Shown here: positions 1-5,710 of the stretch, piece after piece | How the letters are laid out: each line of letters begins with the position of its first letter | Position numbering within the stretch: position 1 is the first letter of the stretch | Origin: Streptomyces violaceoruber | GTDB lineage: Bacteria > Actinomycetota > Actinomycetes > Streptomycetales > Streptomycetaceae | DNA: 10,724 nt | Direction of reading: 5' to 3' | Assembly (NCBI GenBank): GCA_000720805.1 | Contig: JODI01000152.1 | Coordinates: 1 to 10,724 of the forward strand | Position numbers and translations under genes: made by a program | The notes under the pieces: model-generated | The model's database searches: none | What the model was told of the DNA's origin: nothing | What the model saw: only the letters and a program-made list of their open reading frames with translations

Positions 1-1
1 A

Positions 2-35
2 GTCTCGTGGGCTCGGAGATGTGTATAAGAGACAG
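2..35 (+). other. Illumina Nextera transposase adapter (contamination)
   Basis: These 34 bases match the Nextera read-2 transposase adapter, ending in the 19-bp Tn5 mosaic end AGATGTGTATAAGAGACAG at 17-35. This is library-preparation sequence left at a contig end. Its translation begins MGSEMCIRDR, a string that recurs in databases as a false protein N-terminus for this reason. Genomic sequence starts at about position 36. Confidence 0.98.
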
Positions 36-108
36 GGGCAGAGCGCTCGGGGCGAGGCGGGCGGGCGCGGGGAGCTTGGCTGAGCGGGGCCATCGGGTGA
101 CGTCCGCC

Positions 109-397
109 GGACGCGGCGGAGCGGGGCGGAGACGTCTGCCGGACGCGGCACAGCCGGGACGGAAACCCACCGGAACGCCCGCGGAGCCCGGGCGGTGGCG
201 TCCCCCGGACGCGGCACAGCCGAGGCGGAGACACCCACCGGACGCGGCACAGCCGGAGCGGAAACACCCATCGGAACGCCCCCGGAGCCCAGGCGGTGGC
301 GTCCCCCGGACGCGGCACAGCCGGAGCGGAAACACCCACCGGAACGCCCGGGAGCCCAGGCGGTGGCGTCCCCCGGACGCGGCACAGCCGGAGCGGA
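109..397. repeat. Noncoding tandem repeats, ~67-bp units with ~33-bp half units
   Basis: The core GGACGCGGCACAGCCG starts at 141, 207, 240, 308 and 375, with a degenerate start (GGACGCGG) at 109. Spacings are 32, 66, 33, 68 and 67 bases, so full units of about 67 bp alternate with shorter half units. A full unit also carries GGAACGCCC and GGCGGTGGCGTCCCCC. The last unit breaks off near 397. Frames stay open across the block, but unit lengths of 66, 67 and 68 change the reading frame from copy to copy, so the same DNA gives PDAAQP in one copy and RTRHSR in another. That argues against a repeat protein. The block lies upstream of the ROK gene and its role is unknown. Confidence 0.9.
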
Positions 398-600
398 CAG
401 CCCTGTCAGGACACCGCCCGGGCACCCTCCACCGAGCCCTCGCCGGGCCGCCGGCCGGACGGTCGACAGCACGCCGCTCAGCGGCTCTGATCCGGACTCG
501 ATGGCCCCCGCCGGCCCGATCCGTTCCTTCTGGCACTCGCCGGGGTCCCCCGCGCCGAGTACGATCCGGCGAACACGCGCACGAGCTGGGAGGACGGACG
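398..600 (+). promoter_or_regulatory. Leader of the ROK gene with a candidate -10 box
   Basis: This stretch between the repeats and the ROK start shows no convincing gene. The only promoter-like element is TACGAT at 560-565, a good match to the Streptomyces HrdB -10 (TAxxxT), which would place the transcription start near 572. No good -35 hexamer (TTGACN) is present at 17-18 bases upstream, so the assignment is weak. A Shine-Dalgarno sequence GGGAGGA lies at 588-594. Confidence 0.35.
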
Positions 601-1758
601 TTGGCGGGGCTGACCGGCGGGGATCCCTCACTGCTGCGGAGGATCAACTCCGCGGTGGTGCTGCACGCGCTGCGCGCCACGGACTGCGCGACCCTGACCG
701 AGATCACCCGGGTGACGGGACTGTCCCGGCCGACGGTCGAGGGCGTCGTGGAAGGGCTCATCGAGGCCGGGTACGTCGTCGAGAAGGCCGCCGACGAGAG
801 CGTCGTCCGCCGGCAGGGGCGGCCCGCGCGGCGGTTCCGGTTCCGGGCCGAGGCCGGGCATCTGCTCGGCCTGGAGATCGGGGCGCACCGCGTCGCGGCG
901 CTCCTGTCCGACCTGGACGGCCGGGTGATCGGCGCGCAGGCCAAGGACGTCGACGAGACGGCGTCCGCCGACGAGCGTCTGGAGCGGCTGCGGACCACCG
1001 TGGCCGATCTGCTGCGCCGGGCCGGGGTCGCACGCGGCTCGCTGCGGGCCGTAGGGGTCGGCACGCCGGGCATCGTCGAGGCGGACGGCACCGTACGACT
1101 GGGCACAGCGCTGCCCGAGTGGACGGGGCTGCGGCTCGGTGAACGCCTGAGCCGCTCCTTCAAGTGCCCGGTCCTCGTGGAGAACGACGCCAACGCCGCG
1201 GCCGTCGCCGAGCACTGGAAGGGCGCCGCGACCGAGTCCGACGACGTCGTGTTCGTGCTGGCCGGGTTGAGTCCCGGCGCCGGTGCGCTGATCGGCGGGC
1301 GGCTCCACCGGGGGTACGGCGGGGCCGCCGGGGAGATCGGCGCGCTGCATCTGCTGGGCCGGGAGGCGACGCCGGAGACGCTGCTGTCGACCACGGACGA
1401 GCCCCTGCACCCGCTCGACGAGCAGGCGGTCGCCGGGGTCTTCGCCCAGGCCCGCGAGGGTGACCAGCGGGCCCGCGCCGCCGTGGACCGCTTCATCCAG
1501 CGACTGGTGCACGACGTGGCCGCACTGGTGCTGGCCCTCGACCCGGAACTCGTCGTGATCGGCGGCTGGGCGGCCGGCCTGGACGGCGTACTGGAGCCGC
1601 TGCGGCGGGAGTTGGACCGCTACTGCCTCCGTCCCCCGAAGGTGACCCTGTCCCTCCTGGGCGAGGCGGCCGTCGCGACCGGCGCCCTGCGGCTGGCCCT
1701 CGACCACGTGGAGGAGCAACTGTTCGCGGTGGAGGGCACGGTGACGGCCCGCCGGTGA
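601..1758 (+). CDS. ROK-family transcriptional regulator
   Basis: The 385-residue protein has the classic ROK repressor layout. A winged helix-turn-helix at about residues 12-65 (TLTEITRVTGLSRPTVEGVV) is followed by a sugar-kinase-like ROK domain from about residue 88 to 370. The start is TTG at 601, eight bases after GGGAGGA (588-594). The open frame continues upstream only through noncoding repeats and adapter. Kinase-fold motifs visible are LGLEIG (89-94), VGVGTPG (151-157), ENDAN (194-198) and GAAGEIG (241-247). The ROK His and CxCGxxGC zinc-binding motif that normally follow GEIG are missing: the protein reads GEIGALHLLG and has no cysteine there. It probably senses a sugar or related ligand and acts as a DNA-binding regulator rather than a kinase. 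Its target is not evident, because the left neighbour is lost at the contig end. Length is normal for the family. Confidence 0.9.
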   Translation: MAGLTGGDPSLLRRINSAVVLHALRATDCATLTEITRVTGLSRPTVEGVVEGLIEAGYVVEKAADESVVRRQGRPARRFRFRAEAGHLLGLEIGAHRVAALLSDLDGRVIGAQAKDVDETASADERLERLRTTVADLLRRAGVARGSLRAVGVGTPGIVEADGTVRLGTALPEWTGLRLGERLSRSFKCPVLVENDANAAAVAEHWKGAATESDDVVFVLAGLSPGAGALIGGRLHRGYGGAAGEIGALHLLGREATPETLLSTTDEPLHPLDEQAVAGVFAQAREGDQRARAAVDRFIQRLVHDVAALVLALDPELVVIGGWAAGLDGVLEPLRRELDRYCLRPPKVTLSLLGEAAVATGALRLALDHVEEQLFAVEGTVTARR

Positions 1759-1840
1759 TTCCGGTCGGACGGCGCGGGCAGCCTGGCGGCACGGCGGCGG
1801 GCCCGTCAGCGAGGCGACCACATGGCGCCGAAGGGCCGGG

Positions 1841-1865
1841 GCACGGGCGCTGCTGCTGCCGGTGC
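1841..1865. terminator. Weak hairpin between convergent ROK and GntR genes
   Basis: GCACGGGC (1841-1848) pairs with GCCGGTGC (1858-1865), giving a 7-bp stem with one internal G-G mismatch and a 9-base loop. It lies in the roughly 200-bp gap between two convergent genes, where a bidirectional terminator would be expected. No T tract follows. The stem is short enough to be chance in such GC-rich DNA. Nothing else notable is seen in 1759-1955. Confidence 0.25.
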
Positions 1866-1955
1866 TGACGGGGGTCCAGCCGCGCACGTCAGCGGACGGA
1901 CACGCGCGCCCCGGAGAGGTACCCGGGCGCCGCCCACTCCGTACTCGTACCGCGT

Positions 1956-2714
1956 TCAGGAGGCCCGGCGCTCCGGGTCATGGTGGATCTCCACGCCGCC
2001 CGGGTCCCCGAAGGTCAGCCGGCACGTGTCCGCGCGGTAGGTGGCGACCGAGAGCGCGGCGGTGTGACCGTCGCTGATGTAGCGGGTGGTGACGACGAGG
2101 ACGGGCGCCCCGGGGAGCCGGTCCAGTTCCTTGGCGTCGTCCGCGCGGGCGGAGCCGAGCTCGACGGCGTTCTCCTGGCCCTCCAGCTCCAGCCGCTGCA
2201 GCTCGCGCAGCACGGCACGCGCGCGTGCGGCGCCGGACGGTGCGTCTATGGCGGAGAGCTCGGGCACCGACGACGCGGCGATGTAGAGCAGTTCGGCGGC
2301 GACGGGCTGGCCGTGGGTCGTGCGTGAGCGGCGCACCGTGTGCACGGGCTGCTCGCCGGTCTCCAGCGCGGCGGCGACGGCCGCGGGAGGCACCTCCAGG
2401 GTGCAGTCGACGGGCTGCCAGACATCGCCGGCCGCGCCCGGCCAGGCGTGCTGCTCCGCGCCGACGGCCACCCCCACGCGGGGCGGCGCGACGGTCGTAC
2501 CGACCCCGCGGCGGCGCTGCAGCCGGCCCTCCAGTTCGAGCTGCTCCAGTGCCTGACGGAGCGTGGCGCGGGCGACGCCGAAGCGTGCGGCGAGGTCCCG
2601 CTCGTTGGGCAGGATCTCGCCCACCGTGAATTCGGAGTCCAATGCCTCACTGAGCACGGTCTTGAGATGCCAGTACTTCGGTTCCGGCACCGTTTCCAGC
2701 TGCGTGGTCCCCAC
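1956..2714 (-). CDS. GntR-family regulator, HutC/DasR subfamily (UTRA domain)
   Basis: The 252-residue protein has a GntR winged helix at about residues 11-78, with ILPNERDLAARFGVAR and TLRQALEQLELEGRL as the helix-turn-helix and RRRGVGTTVA as the wing. A UTRA effector domain fills about 95-240, as in the HutC subfamily, whose members often sense sugars or small acids. The start is GTG at 2714, preceded on the minus strand by GGAGGA (plus 2719-2724) with 4-5 bases spacing. Its length is almost the same as that of DasR (about 250 residues), but the N-terminus differs, so it is better described as a relative than as DasR itself. A strong promoter with an overlapping palindromic operator lies 77-111 bases upstream, which suggests autoregulation. 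The gene stands alone: the sigma factor behind it on the same strand is 250 bp away and the ROK gene converges on it. Confidence 0.92.
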   Translation of the reverse strand: MGTTQLETVPEPKYWHLKTVLSEALDSEFTVGEILPNERDLAARFGVARATLRQALEQLELEGRLQRRRGVGTTVAPPRVGVAVGAEQHAWPGAAGDVWQPVDCTLEVPPAAVAAALETGEQPVHTVRRSRTTHGQPVAAELLYIAASSVPELSAIDAPSGAARARAVLRELQRLELEGQENAVELGSARADDAKELDRLPGAPVLVVTTRYISDGHTAALSVATYRADTCRLTFGDPGGVEIHHDPERRAS

Positions 2715-2790
2715 CCTGTCCTCCGCGATCGCCGTGGTCCGCCGACGTTTTAGCGCCCTTGTTTATTAAAGGTTGTTGCACTTCTCTGCG

Positions 2791-2819
2791 ACCTTAGGAC
2801 GGCCCCCACCCTTGGTCAA
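2791..2819 (-). promoter_or_regulatory. HrdB-type promoter of the GntR gene
   Basis: On the minus strand, TTGACC (plus 2814-2819) is followed after exactly 17 bases by TAAGGT (plus 2791-2796). This is a near-consensus sigma-70/HrdB promoter. Transcription would begin near 2784, giving a leader of about 70 bases before the GTG at 2714. The -35 hexamer lies inside the palindrome at 2812-2825. The rest of the gap (2826-2964) shows no gene or clear signal for the sigma factor side. Confidence 0.72.
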
Positions 2820-2825
2820 GACCAA
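2812..2825. promoter_or_regulatory. Palindromic operator TTGGTC-AA-GACCAA
   Basis: TTGGTCAAGACCAA is an inverted repeat with perfect 6-bp arms and a 2-base spacer. HutC-type GntR regulators bind sites with a TGGTC-NN-GACCA core, and the Streptomyces DasR site (dre) has the core TGGTCTAGACCA, so this differs at only one core base. It overlaps the -35 hexamer of the GntR promoter, a position suited to repression. It could serve the adjacent GntR protein, DasR, or both. Confidence 0.72.
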
Positions 2826-2964
2826 TCCTCGATCCCTCGTGCCTCATTCGGACGCACCGCAGCGAGGTGTTCACGGAGCGTTCGTACGACGCGGGTTGGG
2901 TGACAGGTCGGCAACGCTCTCGGATTCGTGCGTGCGCGGGGGAACTTCGAGGGGCGTGCAGGTC

Positions 2965-3849
2965 TCAGACGGAGGCCAAGGACCGCAGCTTGTCCGGGTT
3001 GCGGACGATGTAGACGGACTGGATGTGCCCGTCCAGCACCTCCAGTTGGAAGACCGCGTCGGGCTTGCCGCCGGACAGGACGAGGAGCGCGGGGCCGCCG
3101 TTGAGTTCCAGGAAGCGGAAGGACGGGTCGGGGATGCCCTTCCGGGCGGCGCCCAGCAGGAAGCGGCCCACCTTGTCGGCTGTCTCCAGGACCCGCAGCG
3201 GCGCCTTGGACTTGCCGCCGCTGTCGCCGACCAGCCGGACGTCCGGCGCGAGCAGGGACATCAGCCCCTCCAGGTCGCCCTGTTCGGCCGCGGCCAGGAA
3301 CCGTTCGGTGAGGTCGCGCCGCTGGGCGGGGTCGACGTCGTAGCGGGGCCGCCGCTCCTCCACGTGCTGGCGGGCCCGCACGGCGAGTTGGCGTACGGCG
3401 GGCTCGCCGCGGTCGAGCATGGCGGCGATCTCGGCGTACGGGTAGCCGAAGGCCTCCCGCAGGACGAACACCGCGCGCTCCAGCGGCGAGAGCGACTCCA
3501 GGACGACGAGGACGGCGAGGGAGACGGTGTCGGCGAGCACCGCTCGATCGGCGGTGTCGGGCACGGTGTCACCGAAGTCGGTGACGTACGGCTCCGGCAG
3601 CCACGGGCCGACGTACGTCTCGCCGCGCGCCTTCACCTGGCGCAGCCGGTCGATGGCGAGGCGGGTGGTGACGCGCACCAGGTAGCCGCGCGGTTCCCGC
3701 ACCTCGCCGCGGTCGGTGGCCGACCAGCGCAGCCATGCCTCCTGCACGACGTCCTCGGCGTCGGCCACGCGGCCCAGCATGCGGTAGGCGACGCCCATGA
3801 GGGCGGGGCGGTGCGTTTCGAAGACATCGGTCAGGGTGTCCGCGGTCAC
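2965..3849 (-). CDS. sigJ: ECF41-type (SigJ-like) extracytoplasmic sigma factor
   Basis: The 294-residue protein has sigma region 2 at about residues 9-72 (AEDVVQEAWLRW, PRGYLVRVTTRLAIDRLR) and region 4 at about 113-165 (LSPLERAVFVLREAFGYPYAEIA). A C-terminal SnoaL/NTF2-like domain follows at about 175-290. Three ECF41 hallmarks are present: WLPEP between the sigma domains (83-87), a D-x-GGK motif (DSGGK, 209-213) and NPDKL near the end (284-288). In this family the C-terminal extension replaces a separate anti-sigma factor and tunes activity. The start is GTG at 3849, the only start available because an in-frame TGA lies 21 bases upstream. ECF41 genes usually sit beside a COE (carboxymuconolactone decarboxylase, oxidoreductase or epimerase) gene. 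Here the divergent neighbour is an alpha/beta hydrolase, which may be the target. I saw no clear ECF41 promoter (TGTCACA/CGTC) before either gene. Confidence 0.93.
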   Translation of the reverse strand: MTADTLTDVFETHRPALMGVAYRMLGRVADAEDVVQEAWLRWSATDRGEVREPRGYLVRVTTRLAIDRLRQVKARGETYVGPWLPEPYVTDFGDTVPDTADRAVLADTVSLAVLVVLESLSPLERAVFVLREAFGYPYAEIAAMLDRGEPAVRQLAVRARQHVEERRPRYDVDPAQRRDLTERFLAAAEQGDLEGLMSLLAPDVRLVGDSGGKSKAPLRVLETADKVGRFLLGAARKGIPDPSFRFLELNGGPALLVLSGGKPDAVFQLEVLDGHIQSVYIVRNPDKLRSLASV

Positions 3850-3920
3850 GGCTCCATCCCATCCGAGTCACGGGGCCCGTGTCCAGGAGATTGAGGCGTG
3901 CGTCGCACCCGGGCGCAACG

Positions 3921-3962
3921 GCGAACAACCCGGGGCGCACAACCGGGAGCGCACAACCGCGG
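3921..3962. repeat. Three 14-bp tandem direct repeats in the divergent region
   Basis: Copies at 3921-3934, 3935-3948 and 3949-3962 begin GCGAACAACC, GCGCACAACC and GCGCACAACC, in exact 14-base register, with C/G-rich spacers between them. They lie between the sigma factor start (3849) and the hydrolase start (4050). Such iterons often bind a regulator in several copies, but 14 bp is not a whole number of helical turns, so the binding mode is open. Confidence 0.7.
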
Positions 3963-3973
3963 GCAGACAGAGG

Positions 3974-4011
3974 GCTACCCGCCGGTAGCAATTGCTGACA
4001 AGCTGTCTACC
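3974..4011. promoter_or_regulatory. Cluster of palindromes upstream of the hydrolase
   Basis: Three overlapping or adjacent palindromes lie within 38 bases: GCTACC-CGCC-GGTAGC (3974-3989), the perfect AGCAATTGCT (3987-3996) and GACA-AGC-TGTC (3997-4007). A longer-range pair GGTAG (3984-3988) and CTACC (4007-4011) also brackets the last two. The cluster is 40-75 bases before the hydrolase start, where its promoter should be. TetR- or MarR-type operators look like this, but no such regulator is encoded nearby. No convincing -10/-35 pair was found here on either strand. Confidence 0.5.
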
Positions 4012-4049
4012 CCGTGTTCGTCAGTGAGTCCCCGCCGAGGAGCATCCGC

Positions 4050-4883
4050 ATGTCCGCGACCACCGTGTCCTTCAAAGTGCCCTCCCCCCAGGGCCCGCAG
4101 CCCGTCACCGTCTCCTACACGCGCGCGGGCAGCGGGCAGCCCCTGCTCCTGCTGCACGGAATCGGGCACCACCGGCAGGCCTGGGACCCGGTGGTGGACA
4201 TCCTGGCCGCCGAGCGCGACGTGATCGCCGTGGACCTGCCCGGGTTCGGCACCTCCCCCGGCCTGCCGGACGGCCTGGCGTACGACCTGCGCACGACCAC
4301 CGCCGTGTTCGGCGCCTTGTGCGAGACCCTGGGGCTGGACCGGCCGCACGTCGCGGGCAACTCGCTCGGTGGACTGCTCGCCCTGGATCTCGCCAAGGAG
4401 AAACTCGTACGGTCGGTCACCGCGCTGTCGCCGGCCGGGTTCTGGACGCCGGCCGAGCGGCGCTACGCCTTCGGCGTGCTCGTCACCATGCGGCGGATAG
4501 CCGAGCGGATGCCGCTCCCGCTGGTCGAGCGACTGGCCCGCACGGCGGCCGGCCGTGCCGCCCTGACCAGCACCATCTACGCCCGCCCGAGCCGTCGCGC
4601 ACCCGAGGCCGTGGTCGCGGAGACGCTGGCGCTGGCACGGGCGACGGGCTTCGCCGAGACCCTCCGGGCCGGTACGAGCGTCCAGTTCACCGACGACATC
4701 CCCGGGATCCCGGTCACCCTGGCCTGGGGCACGCGCGACTTCCTGCTGATGCCGCGTCAGGGGGTGCGGGCCAAGCGGATCATCCCCAAAGCGCGGCTGG
4801 TACGACTGCCCGGCTGTGGTCACTGCCCGATGAACGACGATCCCGCGCTGGTCGCACGCGTCATCCTGGACGGCAGCCGCTGA
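4050..4883 (+). CDS. Alpha/beta-fold hydrolase
   Basis: The 277-residue protein has a complete alpha/beta hydrolase core. The oxyanion strand-loop is LLLLHGIGHH (32-41), the nucleophile elbow is GNSLGG with Ser105, the likely acid is Asp230 in WGTRD, and the catalytic base is His258 in GCGHCPMNDDP. A helical cap occupies about residues 130-200. The ATG at 4050 is chosen because GAGGAG (4037-4042) lies 7 bases upstream; a possible start at 4014 lacks such a site. No signal peptide is visible, so it is probably cytoplasmic. The substrate cannot be read from the sequence: esterase, C-C hydrolase and haloperoxidase-like activities all share this fold. It is divergent from the ECF41 sigma factor and shares its upstream region, so co-regulation is likely. 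A relic of another esterase follows it on the opposite strand. Confidence 0.92.
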   Translation: MSATTVSFKVPSPQGPQPVTVSYTRAGSGQPLLLLHGIGHHRQAWDPVVDILAAERDVIAVDLPGFGTSPGLPDGLAYDLRTTTAVFGALCETLGLDRPHVAGNSLGGLLALDLAKEKLVRSVTALSPAGFWTPAERRYAFGVLVTMRRIAERMPLPLVERLARTAAGRAALTSTIYARPSRRAPEAVVAETLALARATGFAETLRAGTSVQFTDDIPGIPVTLAWGTRDFLLMPRQGVRAKRIIPKARLVRLPGCGHCPMNDDPALVARVILDGSR

Positions 4884-4888
4884 CAGGG

Positions 4889-4954
4889 TCAGGTCGTCCC
4901 GAGGGCGCCGTGCACGAGGACGACCGGGCGCGGATGCTCCTCGAGAGGGCAGCG
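4889..4954 (-). pseudogene. Possible relic of a secreted esterase/lipase N-terminal part
   Basis: Read on the minus strand into a TGA at 4889-4891, this stretch translates as RCPLEEHPRPVVLVHG followed by ALGTT and stop. This closely resembles the segment before the oxyanion hole in Streptomyces secreted esterases and lipases (pattern C-x-P-x-x-x-HPRPVVLVHG). The frame stays open upstream to past 5030 without a convincing start or signal peptide. No catalytic Ser or His part remains: that portion would fall where the intact hydrolase gene now lies. I infer a decayed or truncated gene. Chance similarity in GC-rich DNA is possible but less likely given the 12-residue run. Confidence 0.45.
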
Positions 4955-5037
4955 GGTCTCGGCGATGAGTTCCGAGGGCGCACCGGGTCTGTCTGCACAA
5001 GGGCTGCCCGGAAGGCTTCCGACCGCTGGGAGATGTG

Positions 5038-5610
5038 ATGAGCACTGTGGTGATGCACAGCGTGGTGTCCGTGGACGGCTTCATCGCCGACAAGGACGAT
5101 CAAGTCGGTCCGCTGTTCGACTGGTACTCGAACGGCGATGTCGAAATCGGCTCGGCCGCCAAGGTCTCACCGGTTTCGGCCGCGTACGTCAAGCCGATGT
5201 GGGCGAAGCTCGGGGCACTGGTGGTCGGGCGTCATGTCTTCGACATCACCAACGGCTGGGAGGGGGTGCCGCCGGCCGGCGAGCACGTGGTCGTGGTGTC
5301 CCACCGGCCCAGGCCCGAAGGGTGGCACCCCGAGGCGTCGTACCACTTCGTCGACGACGTGGACCGTGCGGTCACGAAGGCCAAGGAACTCGCCGGAGAA
5401 CGCACCGTCGCCGTGGCGGCGGGCGACGTCGGCGGGCAGGCCTTCGCCCGCGGCCTGGTGGACGAGGTGGCGATGGATGTCGTGCCGGTGGTCTTCGGCT
5501 CGGGCAAGCGGTATTTCGGGTCCGTCGACGGTCAGCATCTGCTCGACGACCCGCACACGGTGATCCAGGGCGACCGGGTGCTGCACCTGCTCTATCGAGT
5601 ACGCCGGTAG
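5038..5610 (+). CDS. RibD C-terminal/dihydrofolate reductase-like family protein
   Basis: The 190-residue protein belongs to the RibD_C (bifunctional deaminase-reductase C-terminal) fold. Hallmarks are SVDGFIA (11-17), GRHVFD (64-69), the nucleotide-binding AAGDVGGQAFARGLVDE (127-143) and PVVFGSGKRYF (150-160). These are NAD(P)H-dependent reductases related to dihydrofolate reductase. Stand-alone members like this one (YwjB/YyaP-like) are not the riboflavin enzyme, and their substrates are mostly unknown. The ATG at 5038 is preferred over the GTG just before it because GGGAG (5028-5032) is then 5 bases upstream. It is probably cytoplasmic and complete. It lies 154 bp after the hydrolase and 100 bp before the MocR gene. 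A shared transcript with the hydrolase is possible, but the gap holds the esterase relic. Confidence 0.9.
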   Translation: MSTVVMHSVVSVDGFIADKDDQVGPLFDWYSNGDVEIGSAAKVSPVSAAYVKPMWAKLGALVVGRHVFDITNGWEGVPPAGEHVVVVSHRPRPEGWHPEASYHFVDDVDRAVTKAKELAGERTVAVAAGDVGGQAFARGLVDEVAMDVVPVVFGSGKRYFGSVDGQHLLDDPHTVIQGDRVLHLLYRVRR

Positions 5611-5672
5611 CGCCCGCCCACCGTCACCGGGCCCGCGTCGGCCCGAGCCCGACCCAGCGGCGCGCAATTCCC

Positions 5673-5702
5673 AAGACGGCCCCGGCCCGGCGCGTCTAAG
5701 GT
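5673..5702 (+). promoter_or_regulatory. Candidate leaderless promoter of the MocR gene
   Basis: TAAGGT at 5697-5702 is a good -10 hexamer ending only 8 bases before the ATG at 5711, so transcription would start at or next to the ATG. The -35 position at 18-base spacing reads AAGACG (5673-5678), keeping the GAC core of TTGACN only. No Shine-Dalgarno precedes the gene: the bases before ATG are pyrimidine-rich (CCCCTCCT). Both facts fit a leaderless mRNA, which is common in Streptomyces. Confidence 0.55.
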
Positions 5703-5710
5703 CCCCTCCT

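Noticed and set aside
7..600. A 198-codon N-terminal extension of the ROK protein running from the adapter through the repeats
   Set aside because: It begins in adapter sequence and crosses repeats in changing phases with low-complexity Arg/Pro-rich composition. A good Shine-Dalgarno sits just before TTG 601.
628..1887. A 419-codon open frame on the minus strand across the ROK gene
   Set aside because: It is a GC-skew shadow with no domain, no start signal and Arg/Gln/Gly-rich composition. The plus-strand frame has full ROK motifs.
2882..2889. Palindrome TCGTACGA between the sigma factor and the GntR gene
   Set aside because: Eight bases with no flanking symmetry and no position relative to a promoter; probably chance.
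2773..3894. A 373-codon plus-strand frame over the sigma factor
   Set aside because: It is antisense to a clear ECF41 protein and shows no recognisable domain.
3995..4022. A possible ECF41 promoter (TGACAAG, 16 bases, CGTC) before the hydrolase
   Set aside because: The -35 matches TGTCACA poorly. The CGTC and spacing alone are too weak to claim sigma dependence.
3975..5093. A 372-codon minus-strand frame over the hydrolase
   Set aside because: It is a shadow of the hydrolase. It does not share the frame of the esterase relic at 4889-4954.
5637..5653. Hairpin GTCGG/CCGAC after the RibD_C-like gene
   Set aside because: A 5-bp stem with a 7-base loop and no tract is expected by chance in such GC-rich sequence.
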